NCBI GenBank assembly: GCA_003219095.1
Contig: QHPM01000265.1
Span: 1 to 6,595, forward strand
Direction: 5' to 3'
DNA from: Verrucomicrobiota bacterium
Lineage (GTDB): Bacteria > Verrucomicrobiota > Verrucomicrobiia > Chthoniobacterales > UBA10450
Length of the DNA: 6,595 nt
Shown: positions 1-6,092 of the stretch, in pieces
Numbering within the stretch: the first letter of the stretch is position 1
How the letters are laid out: the number at the start of each line of letters is the position of its first letter
Position numbers and translations under genes: made by a program
The notes under the pieces: model-generated
Seen by the model: only the letters and a program-made list of their open reading frames with translations
Databases searched by the model: none
What the model was told of the DNA's origin: nothing

Positions 1-2
1 GT

Positions 3-1748
3 CGTCGCAATGTCCTTATGCTCCTCGCCACTGGCGTAATCATTTCCGCTGCCGCCGGTTTTTTTCTCCTTCCCCGCGCTGTCGCACGCAAGATCGACAA
101 GTCGATTGCGGTGCTGCCGTTCGAAAATTTGAGCGATGACAAAGAAAACGCTTATTTCGCAGACGGCGTTCAGGACGACGTGCTGACGAACTTATCAAAA
201 ATCGGCGATCTGAAAGTGATCTCGCGCACGTCGGTGATGCAGTATCGGGGCAAGATGACGAACGTCCGCGAGATTGGCAAGGCTCTTGGTGTTTCAAACA
301 TTCTTGAGGGCAGCGTGCGCCGCTCCGGAAATAAGGTACGGCTCAACGTACAATTGATCGATGCAAACAGCGATGAGCACATCTGGGCGAGCGATTATGA
401 TCGCGACGTGACCGATGTTTTTGCGATCCAAACCGATCTTGCCCAGAAAATCACCGACGCGCTCCAGGCCAAACTTTCGCCTGCGGAAAAATCGCGGCTC
501 GAACGCAGGCCGACGGAAAACGGCGAGGCCTATCTCGCTTTTGTCCAGGCGCACGATCTTCAGAACGCGGTGGAGGATCTTGAGAAACTCAAGCAAAGCG
601 AGCAACTTTATGCGCGGGCCATCCAGCTCGATCCAAGATTTGCGCTCGCCATCGCGCGCTATTCGCAGTTGGAAAGCTGGATCGTCCATACCTTCGAACG
701 CACCGTTGAACGCCGCGAAAAAGCGCGCACGCTCGCGCAGCAGGCGTTGCAGTTGCAGCCCGACCTGCCGGAGGCGCACCTGGCGATGGGATTTTCGCTT
801 TACTATGGCGACAACGAATTCGAGGCGGCGCTGAAAGAATTCGAAATCGCGCAGCGCGATTTGCCGAACGAAGCTGAAGGTTATCTCGCACTCGGCGCAA
901 TCCAGCGTCGTCTGGGAAGATGGCCGGAATCCACCGCCAATCTGGAGAAAGCGGCCAGCCTCGATCCGAAAGATGGTTGGGTGCTGCAGAATCTCGCTCT
1001 CAGTTACCAGACGCTGCGCGATTTCGATGCGGCTAACAAAACGATCGACCGCGCGCTTATGGTCAATCCAAACAGCCTCGGGCTTTGGGAGGTCAAATCC
1101 AAGCTGGCCATCGCCGAAAAAGGCGATCTGAGCGTTGCAGAACGAGCGTTTCAAGCGGCGAAATCGATCCCGATGAACGATTTGGAGAAACTCAGGATCG
1201 CCGGCGGGCGCGCTGACGTTTTTCTTCTGGAACGGAAATACCAGGAAGGATTGCGCGAAGCGGAAAGCCAGTCGGATGACCTCCTGGCGCCGATCCCGAC
1301 GGCCTTATGCGGGAAATATTACCTCATCGGGTTCGCTCGAAAAGCGCTGCACGACGAAGCCGGCGCGCGAGCCGCATTCCTCAATGCAAAAGAATTTGTC
1401 GTAGCATCATTGAAACAGAGTCCCGATTCGCCGGACCTGCGCATCCAGCTCGCGAAAATCCTGGCTTATCTCGGAGAAAAAGATATGGCCCTGAACGAGG
1501 CACGACGCGCTGCCGAAATACTTCCGGAAAGTAAAGACGCCTTTGGCGGTCCAGAAATCACAGCGGGTGTGGCCGAAGTCTGTGGCATCGTGGGCGAGAA
1601 CGGCAGGGCGATCGAGCTCCTGGATGGTTTGTTAGGCCGACCAAGTCATCTTACGGTGTCGATTCTCAAACTTAGTCCGGCATGGGACCCGTTGCGCAGC
1701 GATCCACGCTTTCAGACTTTGCTCGACAAATACAGTGCGAAGACTTAG
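3..1748 (+). CDS. Membrane-anchored TolB-like/TPR protein, 5' partial
   Basis: The frame is open to the left edge: before the first in-frame ATG (base 18) it reads Arg-Arg-Asn-Val-Leu, a positive flank for the membrane segment, so the true start is probably upstream. Numbering from that ATG, residues 1-19 are one hydrophobic helix. Residues about 28-155 match the TolB-like N-terminal domain (COG5616 style), with SIAVLPFENLSDD, YFADGVQDDVLTNL, LEGSVRRSGNKVRLNVQLID and IWASDYDRD. From about 170 to 560 there are degenerate TPR repeats, clearest at 253-284, 287-318 and 321-352. The C-terminal AWDPLRSDPRFQTLL motif is usual for this family. In relatives the missing N-terminus is a Ser/Thr kinase or winged-helix DNA-binding domain placed in the cytoplasm, with TolB/TPR outside; which applies here cannot be seen. 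The role is probably sensing or scaffolding, substrate unknown. It overlaps the next gene by 14 bases, which suggests co-transcription. Confidence 0.85.
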   Translation, partial: RRNVLMLLATGVIISAAAGFFLLPRAVARKIDKSIAVLPFENLSDDKENAYFADGVQDDVLTNLSKIGDLKVISRTSVMQYRGKMTNVREIGKALGVSNILEGSVRRSGNKVRLNVQLIDANSDEHIWASDYDRDVTDVFAIQTDLAQKITDALQAKLSPAEKSRLERRPTENGEAYLAFVQAHDLQNAVEDLEKLKQSEQLYARAIQLDPRFALAIARYSQLESWIVHTFERTVERREKARTLAQQALQLQPDLPEAHLAMGFSLYYGDNEFEAALKEFEIAQRDLPNEAEGYLALGAIQRRLGRWPESTANLEKAASLDPKDGWVLQNLALSYQTLRDFDAANKTIDRALMVNPNSLGLWEVKSKLAIAEKGDLSVAERAFQAAKSIPMNDLEKLRIAGGRADVFLLERKYQEGLREAESQSDDLLAPIPTALCGKYYLIGFARKALHDEAGARAAFLNAKEFVVASLKQSPDSPDLRIQLAKILAYLGEKDMALNEARRAAEILPESKDAFGGPEITAGVAEVCGIVGENGRAIELLDGLLGRPSHLTVSILKLSPAWDPLRSDPRFQTLLDKYSAKT

Positions 1749-2430
1749 CGCGGCGTTCCTCTTTCTCGCGCTCGCGCCATTCGCACCTGCCCAGTGGGTC
1801 GAAAAGAATTCGCGCGACGAAAATTCGTTCGACGGACGCGTTATTTATCGACATCTCGAGCTTGCGGAATCTGAAACAGACAAGCACGCGATTGTCGATC
1901 TTGCACTTTTTCCCACTAAATCGTGCAAGCTGCGCGTGATCGATAATGCTGACGGCGTCAATCTCGCTGACGCGATGCGACGCGCGAATTGCATCGCCGG
2001 AATCAACGGCGGCTATTTCGATCCCAACTTCGCACCGCTTGGCTTGCGCATCATTAATGGAAAAGTCACATCGGGTTTGACGCGGGGCCGATTAATGAGT
2101 GGCGTGTTCGCTTCCGACAACGCCATCTACATTCTCCGCGTCGCTGAATTTTCCTCCTTGCGCCGAAGACCGAACGCCGCAATCGAATGCGGACCATTCC
2201 TGGTTGATTTTGCAAAACCAGTTCGTGGATTGGAAGCGACGCGAGCCGCCCGCCGAACCTTCGCTGCAATCGGTTCCGGCGATCGCGCAACGTTGGGATT
2301 TTGTTCCGATGCAACCTTGGCCGGCCTGGCGAGGATTTTGGCAGGGCCGCTGGGCGATTTTAAAATCCAGCGCGCCCTCAATCCGGAAGAAAAAGCGGTG
2401 CGCGATTTTGTGGGAATTGTCCCGAGATGA
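1735..2430 (+). CDS. Secreted NAGPA-domain (phosphodiester glycosidase/DUF2233) family protein
   Basis: A 231-residue protein exported to the periplasm or beyond. The GTG start lies inside the end of the upstream gene and is chosen because it gives a textbook signal peptide: Arg-Arg n-region, hydrophobic core at 4-17, and Ala-Pro-Ala cleavage after residue 19. No Shine-Dalgarno is visible, so coupling to the upstream gene is likely. NAGPA-family blocks are present in order: IAGINGGYFDPN (87-98) followed by PLGLRIINGKV, IECGPFLVD (150-158), and TRAARRTFAAIG (169-180) leading to the LGFCSD strand. The family (named for the mammalian mannose-6-phosphate uncovering enzyme) normally continues from an Ala-Leu-Asn motif into Leu-Asp-Gly-Gly-Ser/Thr-Ser and then a final Val-Arg-Asp-Phe/Val-Pro-Arg strand. 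Here RALN (213-216) joins directly to PEEKAVRDFVGIVPR (217-231), so the Asp-Gly-Gly segment is missing. Family assignment is firm; catalytic activity is doubtful and the substrate unknown. Confidence 0.85.
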   Translation: MRRLSAAFLFLALAPFAPAQWVEKNSRDENSFDGRVIYRHLELAESETDKHAIVDLALFPTKSCKLRVIDNADGVNLADAMRRANCIAGINGGYFDPNFAPLGLRIINGKVTSGLTRGRLMSGVFASDNAIYILRVAEFSSLRRRPNAAIECGPFLVDFAKPVRGLEATRAARRTFAAIGSGDRATLGFCSDATLAGLARILAGPLGDFKIQRALNPEEKAVRDFVGIVPR

Positions 2431-2432
2431 CG

Positions 2433-2515
2433 GTCATCCCGAGCGGAGTCGAAGGATCCCGATGCGAAAGCTTTAAGGTAACTCTCCCGGATCCCTCGAC
2501 TGAGCTGGGGATGAC
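2433..2515. repeat. Imperfect inverted repeat (REP/MITE-like), possible terminator
   Basis: Two 27-base arms, 2433-2459 and 2489-2515, are inverted copies matching at 23 of 27 positions around a 29-base spacer. The outer ends read GTCATCCC and GGGATGAC, and the inner ends GGATCC. It begins 2 bases after the stop codon of the NAGPA-family gene and would form a long hairpin in RNA, so it could end or protect that transcript, but there is no T-run after it. From memory, GTCATCCCGAGC...GTCGAGGGATC-type palindromes recur between genes in many bacterial genomes. Only one copy is in this window, so repetition is not shown here. Confidence 0.6.
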
Positions 2516-2528
2516 GAGCTGTTGGCCG

Positions 2529-2576
2529 GGCGGCGTCGCCTGCCGTCAAATTCGTTCGGCAACCGACGCGGTTGCC
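2529..2576. repeat. Pair of small GC-rich hairpins before the FAH gene
   Basis: Two short inverted repeats lie close together. GGCG-GCGT-CGCC spans 2529-2540 (4-base stem, 4-base loop), and GGCAACC-GACGC-GGTTGCC spans 2558-2576 (7-base perfect stem, 5-base loop). They follow the longer inverted repeat, so most of this gap consists of palindromic units. They may be separate REP-like elements or remnants of one larger element. Function is unknown. Confidence 0.4.
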
Positions 2577-2583
2577 CTACAAT
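2555..2583 (+). promoter_or_regulatory. Candidate promoter of the FAH-family gene
   Basis: TACAAT at 2578-2583 matches the sigma-70 -10 consensus in five of six bases. The hexamer 17 bases upstream, TTCGGC at 2555-2560, is a poor -35. The -10 box ends 8 bases before the ATG at 2592, which places the transcription start at or next to that ATG and fits the absence of any Shine-Dalgarno site. The box sits directly beside the 2558-2576 hairpin, whose left arm overlaps the -35 position. This is a weak call based on one good hexamer. Confidence 0.25.
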
Positions 2584-2591
2584 AAACGACG

Positions 2592-3362
2592 ATGCGAACA
2601 TTCGGCGCATTTTCGGCAAAAGGCGGCACGCTGTTTTACGGGGAGCTGATCGGCAAAGACGTCCACCAATTGAAGCGGCCCTTCTGGCTTGGCATTGAAC
2701 CAACGGGCGAAAAAATCAGGGCGCACGACGTCGAAATCGACGTTCCGGTTTCGCCATCGAAGTTGATCGCGGTCGGATTGAATTATGCCGAACACATCGC
2801 GGAGATGAAGCGGGCGCCGCTCGGCACGCCGCTAATCTGGTTTAAAGCGCCGAGCTCTCTCCTCGCGCACAAACAGGAAATCGAGATCGCGTTTCCCGAA
2901 CATCAGACTGATTTTGAAACCGAACTTGCCGTCGTCATCGGCGCGCGCGCAAAAAATGTCGGCGTCGCGCAGGCGCGCGATTTTATTTTTGGCTACAGCA
3001 TTGGCGAAGACATTAGCGATCGCGATTTGCAGAAGTCCGAGAAACAATTCGGTCGCTGTAAATCGTTCGACACCTACACCCCGGTCGGACCATTCGTCTA
3101 TTCGGATGTCGATGTGGCCGATCTTGAAATAACGCTCCGGCAAAATGGCGAAGTGAAACAGCGCGCCCGCACCAGTCAGATGATTTATTCCGTCGCCGAC
3201 ATCGTCTCCTTTGCCAGCCAAAATTCAACACTCTTACCGGGCGACGTCATTTTGACCGGCACACCCTCCGGGGTTGGCCCAATTCGCGCCGGTGATGAAC
3301 TGGAAGCGCGTATCGGCAACTGGCCGGCATTGCTCAATCGGGTGCGCAATGCTGCTGGGTGA
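2592..3362 (+). CDS. Fumarylacetoacetate hydrolase (FAH) family protein
   Basis: A 256-residue cytoplasmic enzyme of the FAH superfamily, whose members hydrolyse, decarboxylate or isomerise 2-oxo/acylpyruvate-type compounds using Mg2+ or Mn2+. The N-terminal cap (about 1-55) is short. The catalytic fold starts at KLIAVGLNYAEHIAEM (58-72, with the conserved His68). The metal ligands are Glu109 and Glu111 (in FETELAVVIG) and Asp140 (in GEDISDRDLQ, where relatives usually have Asn-Asp-Val-Ser-Ala-Arg-Asp). KSFDTYTPVGPF (157-168) and ILTGTPSGVG (220-229) are also standard, so no key residue is missing. Length fits the single-domain bacterial FAH type such as acylpyruvases or ureidoglycolate lyase-like proteins, but the substrate cannot be told from sequence. 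The ATG is the first in-frame start giving the full cap; no Shine-Dalgarno precedes it. It stands apart from its neighbours and is probably its own transcription unit. Confidence 0.92.
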   Translation: MRTFGAFSAKGGTLFYGELIGKDVHQLKRPFWLGIEPTGEKIRAHDVEIDVPVSPSKLIAVGLNYAEHIAEMKRAPLGTPLIWFKAPSSLLAHKQEIEIAFPEHQTDFETELAVVIGARAKNVGVAQARDFIFGYSIGEDISDRDLQKSEKQFGRCKSFDTYTPVGPFVYSDVDVADLEITLRQNGEVKQRARTSQMIYSVADIVSFASQNSTLLPGDVILTGTPSGVGPIRAGDELEARIGNWPALLNRVRNAAG

Positions 3363-3399
3363 GCGGAAAAACTTGCGCGGAAAAAAGATTTTTGCGTGC

Positions 3400-3428
3400 T
3401 TGCACTACATCCCGCGGGCCTGGATAAT
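3400..3428 (+). promoter_or_regulatory. Candidate sigma-70 promoter for the exbB cluster
   Basis: TTGCAC at 3400-3405 and GATAAT at 3423-3428 are separated by exactly 17 bases. The -10 matches the consensus at five of six positions and the -35 at three. The spacer contains the perfect 8-base palindrome CCCGCGGG at 3411-3418, a possible regulator site. Transcription would begin near 3435, leaving a leader of about 120 bases before exbB. This is the best promoter-like pair in the 192-base gap 3363-3554. Confidence 0.4.
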
Positions 3429-3554
3429 TCGATAGTTAAGACGTAGGTAATTTCCGCCTCAACGTGTTATGAAAAGTTTTGCTGGACTCCTGGCAACTTC
3501 GTTTGGGATAACTAGAACCCTTCATCGTAAGGCCGGTCACAATCTCTAAAGCTT

Positions 3555-4577
3555 ATGAAAACATTCCTGACTGTCTCTCTGTTCGCCGCTGTCGCCGCTA
3601 TTACATTTCATGCGGCTGCTCAAACTCCGCCGCCACCGCCCCCACCGCCACCAGCTGCGGCAACGACCCCGGCCCAGCCGCCGCCTCCAGGAATGGCCAC
3701 ATCACCGGGCGTCCCTGGTGCCGTGGCATCACCGGCCGCTCCGGGCGTGATGCCATCGCCCGCTCTCGGCGTCCCTGGTGCGCCGACCACCTCGCCCGCA
3801 GCTCCAGGCGCAATGCCAAGTCCAGTGGTTTCCGCAACTTTGAGCGCGGCCGCTTCGCCCGCCGCCAGCCCCGCCGCTTCCGCTGCTCCGCCACCAAAAA
3901 CGGGTTGGACAAATTTCCTGATCGATAACTTCCAAAAGGGTGGCCCGATCATGTGGCCGATTTTGATTGTGTCGATCATCGCGGTCGCAGTCGTGCTCGA
4001 GCGGGCATTTTGGTGGATTGGCCGGTGGATGCGGCGGGATCCAAAACGGATCGAGAAAGTTTTTACCGCGATTGAAACGGGCGACGTCACGGAAGCTTCG
4101 CGCTTGTCCCGCGGTTCACGCGATCCGGTATTGCGAATGATGTGGAACGGACTGAATCACCAACATGCGTCGCTGCAAGGTGCGTTGCAGGTCGCCGCTG
4201 GCATCGAAATCAAACGTGCGGGCCGCTTTCTCGTTGTAATGGACACGCTGGTTACCCTGGCGCCCTTGCTCGGTTTGTTGGGCACCATCACCGGTCTGAT
4301 TCGTTCCTTCAGCTTCCTGGGGAACGAAGAACTGGCCGTGCAAGCAGTCACCGGCGGTATTGCCGAAGCGCTCATCGCCACCGCCTGCGGCCTCGGCATC
4401 GCGATCTTCTCGCTGATTCCCTTTAACTTTTTCACCTCCCGCGTGTCTAACTTGGAGTTCGAATTGCAGACCGCTGCAACCAATCTGGAGGTTATGCTCG
4501 AAGCCCAAACCAAAGCGCGGGAAGTAGGGATCGGCGAAACGACCACGCCATCTTCTGCGACCCGGTCATCAATCTAG
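3555..4577 (+). CDS. exbB: ExbB/TolQ-family proton channel with signal peptide and Pro/Ala-rich linker
   Basis: A 340-residue inner-membrane protein: the pentameric channel component that, with ExbD, uses proton flow to drive TonB. It begins with a signal peptide (residues 1-23, ending His-Ala-Ala-Ala-Gln), then nine prolines (25-33) and a Pro/Ala/Gly linker to about 115 with a tandem 20-residue repeat. The ExbB core follows: transmembrane helix 1 at about 132-152, a cytoplasmic domain with DPKRIEKVFTAIETGDVTEA (162-181), then helices 2 (about 226-250, LAPLLGLLGTITGLI) and 3 (about 268-293, GGIAEALIATACGLGIAI). Conserved channel residues are present: Glu271, Thr243 and Thr276 correspond to E. 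coli Glu176, Thr148 and Thr181. E. coli ExbB is about 100 residues shorter because it lacks this N-terminus. No Shine-Dalgarno is visible; the ATG is chosen for the signal peptide. It is the first gene of the cluster, with exbD 10 bases downstream. Confidence 0.93.
   Translation: MKTFLTVSLFAAVAAITFHAAAQTPPPPPPPPPAAATTPAQPPPPGMATSPGVPGAVASPAAPGVMPSPALGVPGAPTTSPAAPGAMPSPVVSATLSAAASPAASPAASAAPPPKTGWTNFLIDNFQKGGPIMWPILIVSIIAVAVVLERAFWWIGRWMRRDPKRIEKVFTAIETGDVTEASRLSRGSRDPVLRMMWNGLNHQHASLQGALQVAAGIEIKRAGRFLVVMDTLVTLAPLLGLLGTITGLIRSFSFLGNEELAVQAVTGGIAEALIATACGLGIAIFSLIPFNFFTSRVSNLEFELQTAATNLEVMLEAQTKAREVGIGETTTPSSATRSSI
3708..3827 (+). repeat. Two degenerate 60-base in-frame tandem units in the exbB linker
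   Basis: The 13-mer GGCGTCCCTGGTG occurs at 3708-3720 and again at 3768-3780, exactly 60 bases apart. Both begin a 20-residue unit of the pattern Gly-Val-Pro-Gly-Ala...Ser-Pro-Ala-Ala-Pro-Gly-x-Met-Pro-Ser-Pro (residues 52-71 and 72-91, with a one-residue offset inside). The linker therefore appears to have grown by tandem duplication and may vary in copy number between strains. Confidence 0.6.
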
Positions 4578-4579
4578 GA
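4576..4579 (+). promoter_or_regulatory. Ribosome binding site of exbD overlapping the exbB stop
   Basis: AGGA overlaps the TAG stop codon of exbB and lies 8 bases before the exbD ATG. This supports that start and translational coupling of the two channel subunits. Confidence 0.5.
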
Positions 4580-4587
4580 ATTGCCCA

Positions 4588-5034
4588 ATGCGCGTTAGCT
4601 CACCCATCCCACACAAGAAAGCGCGCATTGAGATCATTCCTTTGATCGACATCATGTTCTTTCTCCTCGCCAGCTTCATGATGGTGAGCTTGAGCCAGGT
4701 GCACATGAAGGGGATCAAGGTGAATTTGCCTACCGGCGCGTCGGGTCAGTCGCAATCAAAACGCGACTACATCAGCGTGTCCGTGGATTCCAACGGCAAT
4801 CCTTATTTCGACAAACAGATGATGACTTACGAGGCCTTGACTGCCAGGTTGGGGGCAGTTCATCAGGAAAACCCGGAGGCGAAGGTGTTCGTCCGCGGGG
4901 ATCGCGATACCGTGCACGGCAATATCATTCGAGTGCTCGACATCTTGCGCGCGCAGGGCTTTTACAAAATCGCCTTTGAAATCAAGAGCCAGGCAGCGGT
5001 AGGAGTGCCGTCGGCCGGGACAGGGCAGCCATAG
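4588..5034 (+). CDS. exbD: ExbD/TolR-family biopolymer transport protein
   Basis: A 148-residue inner-membrane protein, the ExbB partner that carries the proton-translocating Asp. A short basic cytoplasmic tail (1-15, His-Lys-Lys-Ala-Arg) leads into one transmembrane helix at about 16-36 containing the family signature IIPLIDIMFFLLASFMM. Asp21 corresponds to E. coli ExbD Asp25. The periplasmic domain has the usual GIKVNLP (42-48) after the membrane, DYISVSVDSNGNPYF (60-74), VFVRGDRDTVHGNIIRVLD (100-118) and a final strand at 126-133. Length is typical. It follows exbB by 10 bases and precedes tonB by 6, so one operon is very likely. All expected residues are present. Confidence 0.95.
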   Translation: MRVSSPIPHKKARIEIIPLIDIMFFLLASFMMVSLSQVHMKGIKVNLPTGASGQSQSKRDYISVSVDSNGNPYFDKQMMTYEALTARLGAVHQENPEAKVFVRGDRDTVHGNIIRVLDILRAQGFYKIAFEIKSQAAVGVPSAGTGQP

Positions 5035-5040
5035 TTAACC

Positions 5041-5685
5041 ATGAAAGATAAAGGCCCAGGCCCACTCTTATATAAACCCGCTCCGAAGTGGCAGGTGCTC
5101 TCTGCTTTCGGCGGCGCCTTAGCAGTGCATGGAATTGCGGTGGCGCTGGCGTTCCATAAAGAACCGCCGCCAGTTGATACTTCCGATATGCCGACGGCAT
5201 CGATCGAGGCAACACTCGATCAACCGCCGGCAGACGAACCGACTCCTCCGCCGGAAGATATTCCTATTCCGGAAGTGCCGCCGCCGCCGGAAATCCAGCC
5301 TGAATTTCACGAAGAACAAACTCCGCCACCTCAGAAAAAGATTGCTCAAAAAGCTCAGCCGATTAAGGCGCCTCAAGTGGCGGGCCCTCCAAAGCCCCCT
5401 GGCATGATGAGCGCCTCACAGGCGAAAGCCAGCGCCATTAGCGCTCCACGGCCGGATTATCCTTACGAAGCGCGGAGTCGTCATATCACTGGCAGCGGCG
5501 TCTGCGTGGTCACCGTTGACACTGGCAGCGGCAGCGTCACTGATGCATCCATGGCCCAGAGTATCGGCAACCCAATCCTGGATAACTCCGCTGTGAGCGC
5601 GTTCAGGCGTTGGCGATTCAAACCGGGCACCGTTTCGAAGGTTCGAATACCGATCACATTCACCATGACTGGCGCATCCTATTAG
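5041..5685 (+). CDS. tonB: TonB energy transducer
   Basis: A 214-residue periplasm-spanning protein that transmits ExbB/ExbD-derived energy to outer-membrane TonB-dependent transporters. Residues 1-16 are a cytoplasmic tail; 17-39 form the membrane anchor, with His30 in LAVHG resembling the conserved anchor His of TonB (E. coli His20). Residues 41-122 are a Pro/Glu-rich then Pro/Lys-rich linker (for example EVPPPPEIQP). The C-terminal TonB domain spans about 134-214: SAPRPDYPYEARSR (134-147), GSGVCVVTVDTGSG, DNSAVSAFRRWRFKPG (181-196) and the last strand VRIPITFTM. There is no clear Shine-Dalgarno, and the 6-base gap to exbD suggests translational coupling. The family is certain; which transporters it serves is not visible. 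Confidence 0.93.
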   Translation: MKDKGPGPLLYKPAPKWQVLSAFGGALAVHGIAVALAFHKEPPPVDTSDMPTASIEATLDQPPADEPTPPPEDIPIPEVPPPPEIQPEFHEEQTPPPQKKIAQKAQPIKAPQVAGPPKPPGMMSASQAKASAISAPRPDYPYEARSRHITGSGVCVVTVDTGSGSVTDASMAQSIGNPILDNSAVSAFRRWRFKPGTVSKVRIPITFTMTGASY

Positions 5686-5719
5686 CCCGCAAAAGATGTT
5701 TTAATTATGCATCGACATC

Positions 5720-6076
5720 ATGTTTTTTCTTCTTGCTAGTTTCATGATGGTGAGCCTGAGCCAGACCCACATGAAAGGGATCAAGGTAAATCTGCCCGCT
5801 CAAGGTGCGCCCCAAACCCCACAGCAGAAGGATTACGTCGCCATCCGTGTCTCGCCCGGCAACGCTATTTTCTTCGACGGGCAATTTGTTCAGGACGATC
5901 AGGTTTTGCCGCGCCTGTATCAACTGCACGCGGCCAATCCTAATATTAAGGTATCGATCAGCGCAGAAATGATGTCGATCCACGGCGACGTTATCGCGCT
6001 GCTTGATAAGGTGCGCCTGGCCCAGATCGAAAAAGTCGGGTATCAGATTCGCGCCGCACCGCCGACGACTCGTTAG
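5720..6076 (+). CDS. exbD: Second ExbD, lacking its N-terminus (possible pseudogene)
   Basis: A 118-residue frame matching ExbD from the middle of the membrane helix onward: MFFLLASFMMVSLSQ, HMKGIKVNLP, DYVAIRV, HGDVIALLDKVR and a last strand near 105-111. Twenty-five of its first 26 residues equal residues 23-48 of the first ExbD; the periplasmic part is much more diverged. The DNA just upstream (5711-5719) still encodes Ile-Asp-Ile in frame, so the proton-carrying Asp codon is at 5714-5716. However, a TAA stop lies at 5702-5704, and the only standard start after it is the ATG at 5720, beyond the Asp. As read, the product lacks about 22 N-terminal residues, the basic tail and the essential Asp. 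No Shine-Dalgarno precedes it. It may be a decaying duplicate, use a non-standard start such as ATC, or reflect a sequence error. It lies 34 bases after tonB. Confidence 0.75.
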   Translation: MFFLLASFMMVSLSQTHMKGIKVNLPAQGAPQTPQQKDYVAIRVSPGNAIFFDGQFVQDDQVLPRLYQLHAANPNIKVSISAEMMSIHGDVIALLDKVRLAQIEKVGYQIRAAPPTTR

Positions 6077-6092
6077 GCAAAACGAATTGTGG

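Noticed and set aside
294..1154. Long reverse-strand open frame of 286 codons under the TolB/TPR gene
   Set aside because: It shows no recognisable domain and is antisense to a clearly conserved protein; GC-rich codon use produces such shadows.
3421..3440. A Fur-box-like pattern (GATAATTCGATAGT) overlapping the -10 of the exbB promoter
   Set aside because: Only two GATA-type hexamers with the wrong 2-base offset and no inverted third hexamer; it is mostly the -10 box itself.
3620..4090. Reverse-strand Gly/Ala/Val-rich open frame opposite the exbB linker
   Set aside because: Its composition is the complement of the proline/alanine codons of ExbB; no independent gene signal.
5707..5739. Programmed frameshift at the six-T run (5723-5728) from the ATG at 5707 into the exbD frame
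   Set aside because: The shifted product would still lack the Asp codon, the run is partly dictated by Phe codons, and no stimulating structure is evident.
5716..5749. Inverted repeat CATCATG...CATGATG around the start of the second exbD
   Set aside because: The same pair occurs in the first exbD and follows from the conserved Ile-Met and Phe-Met-Met codons, so coding explains it.
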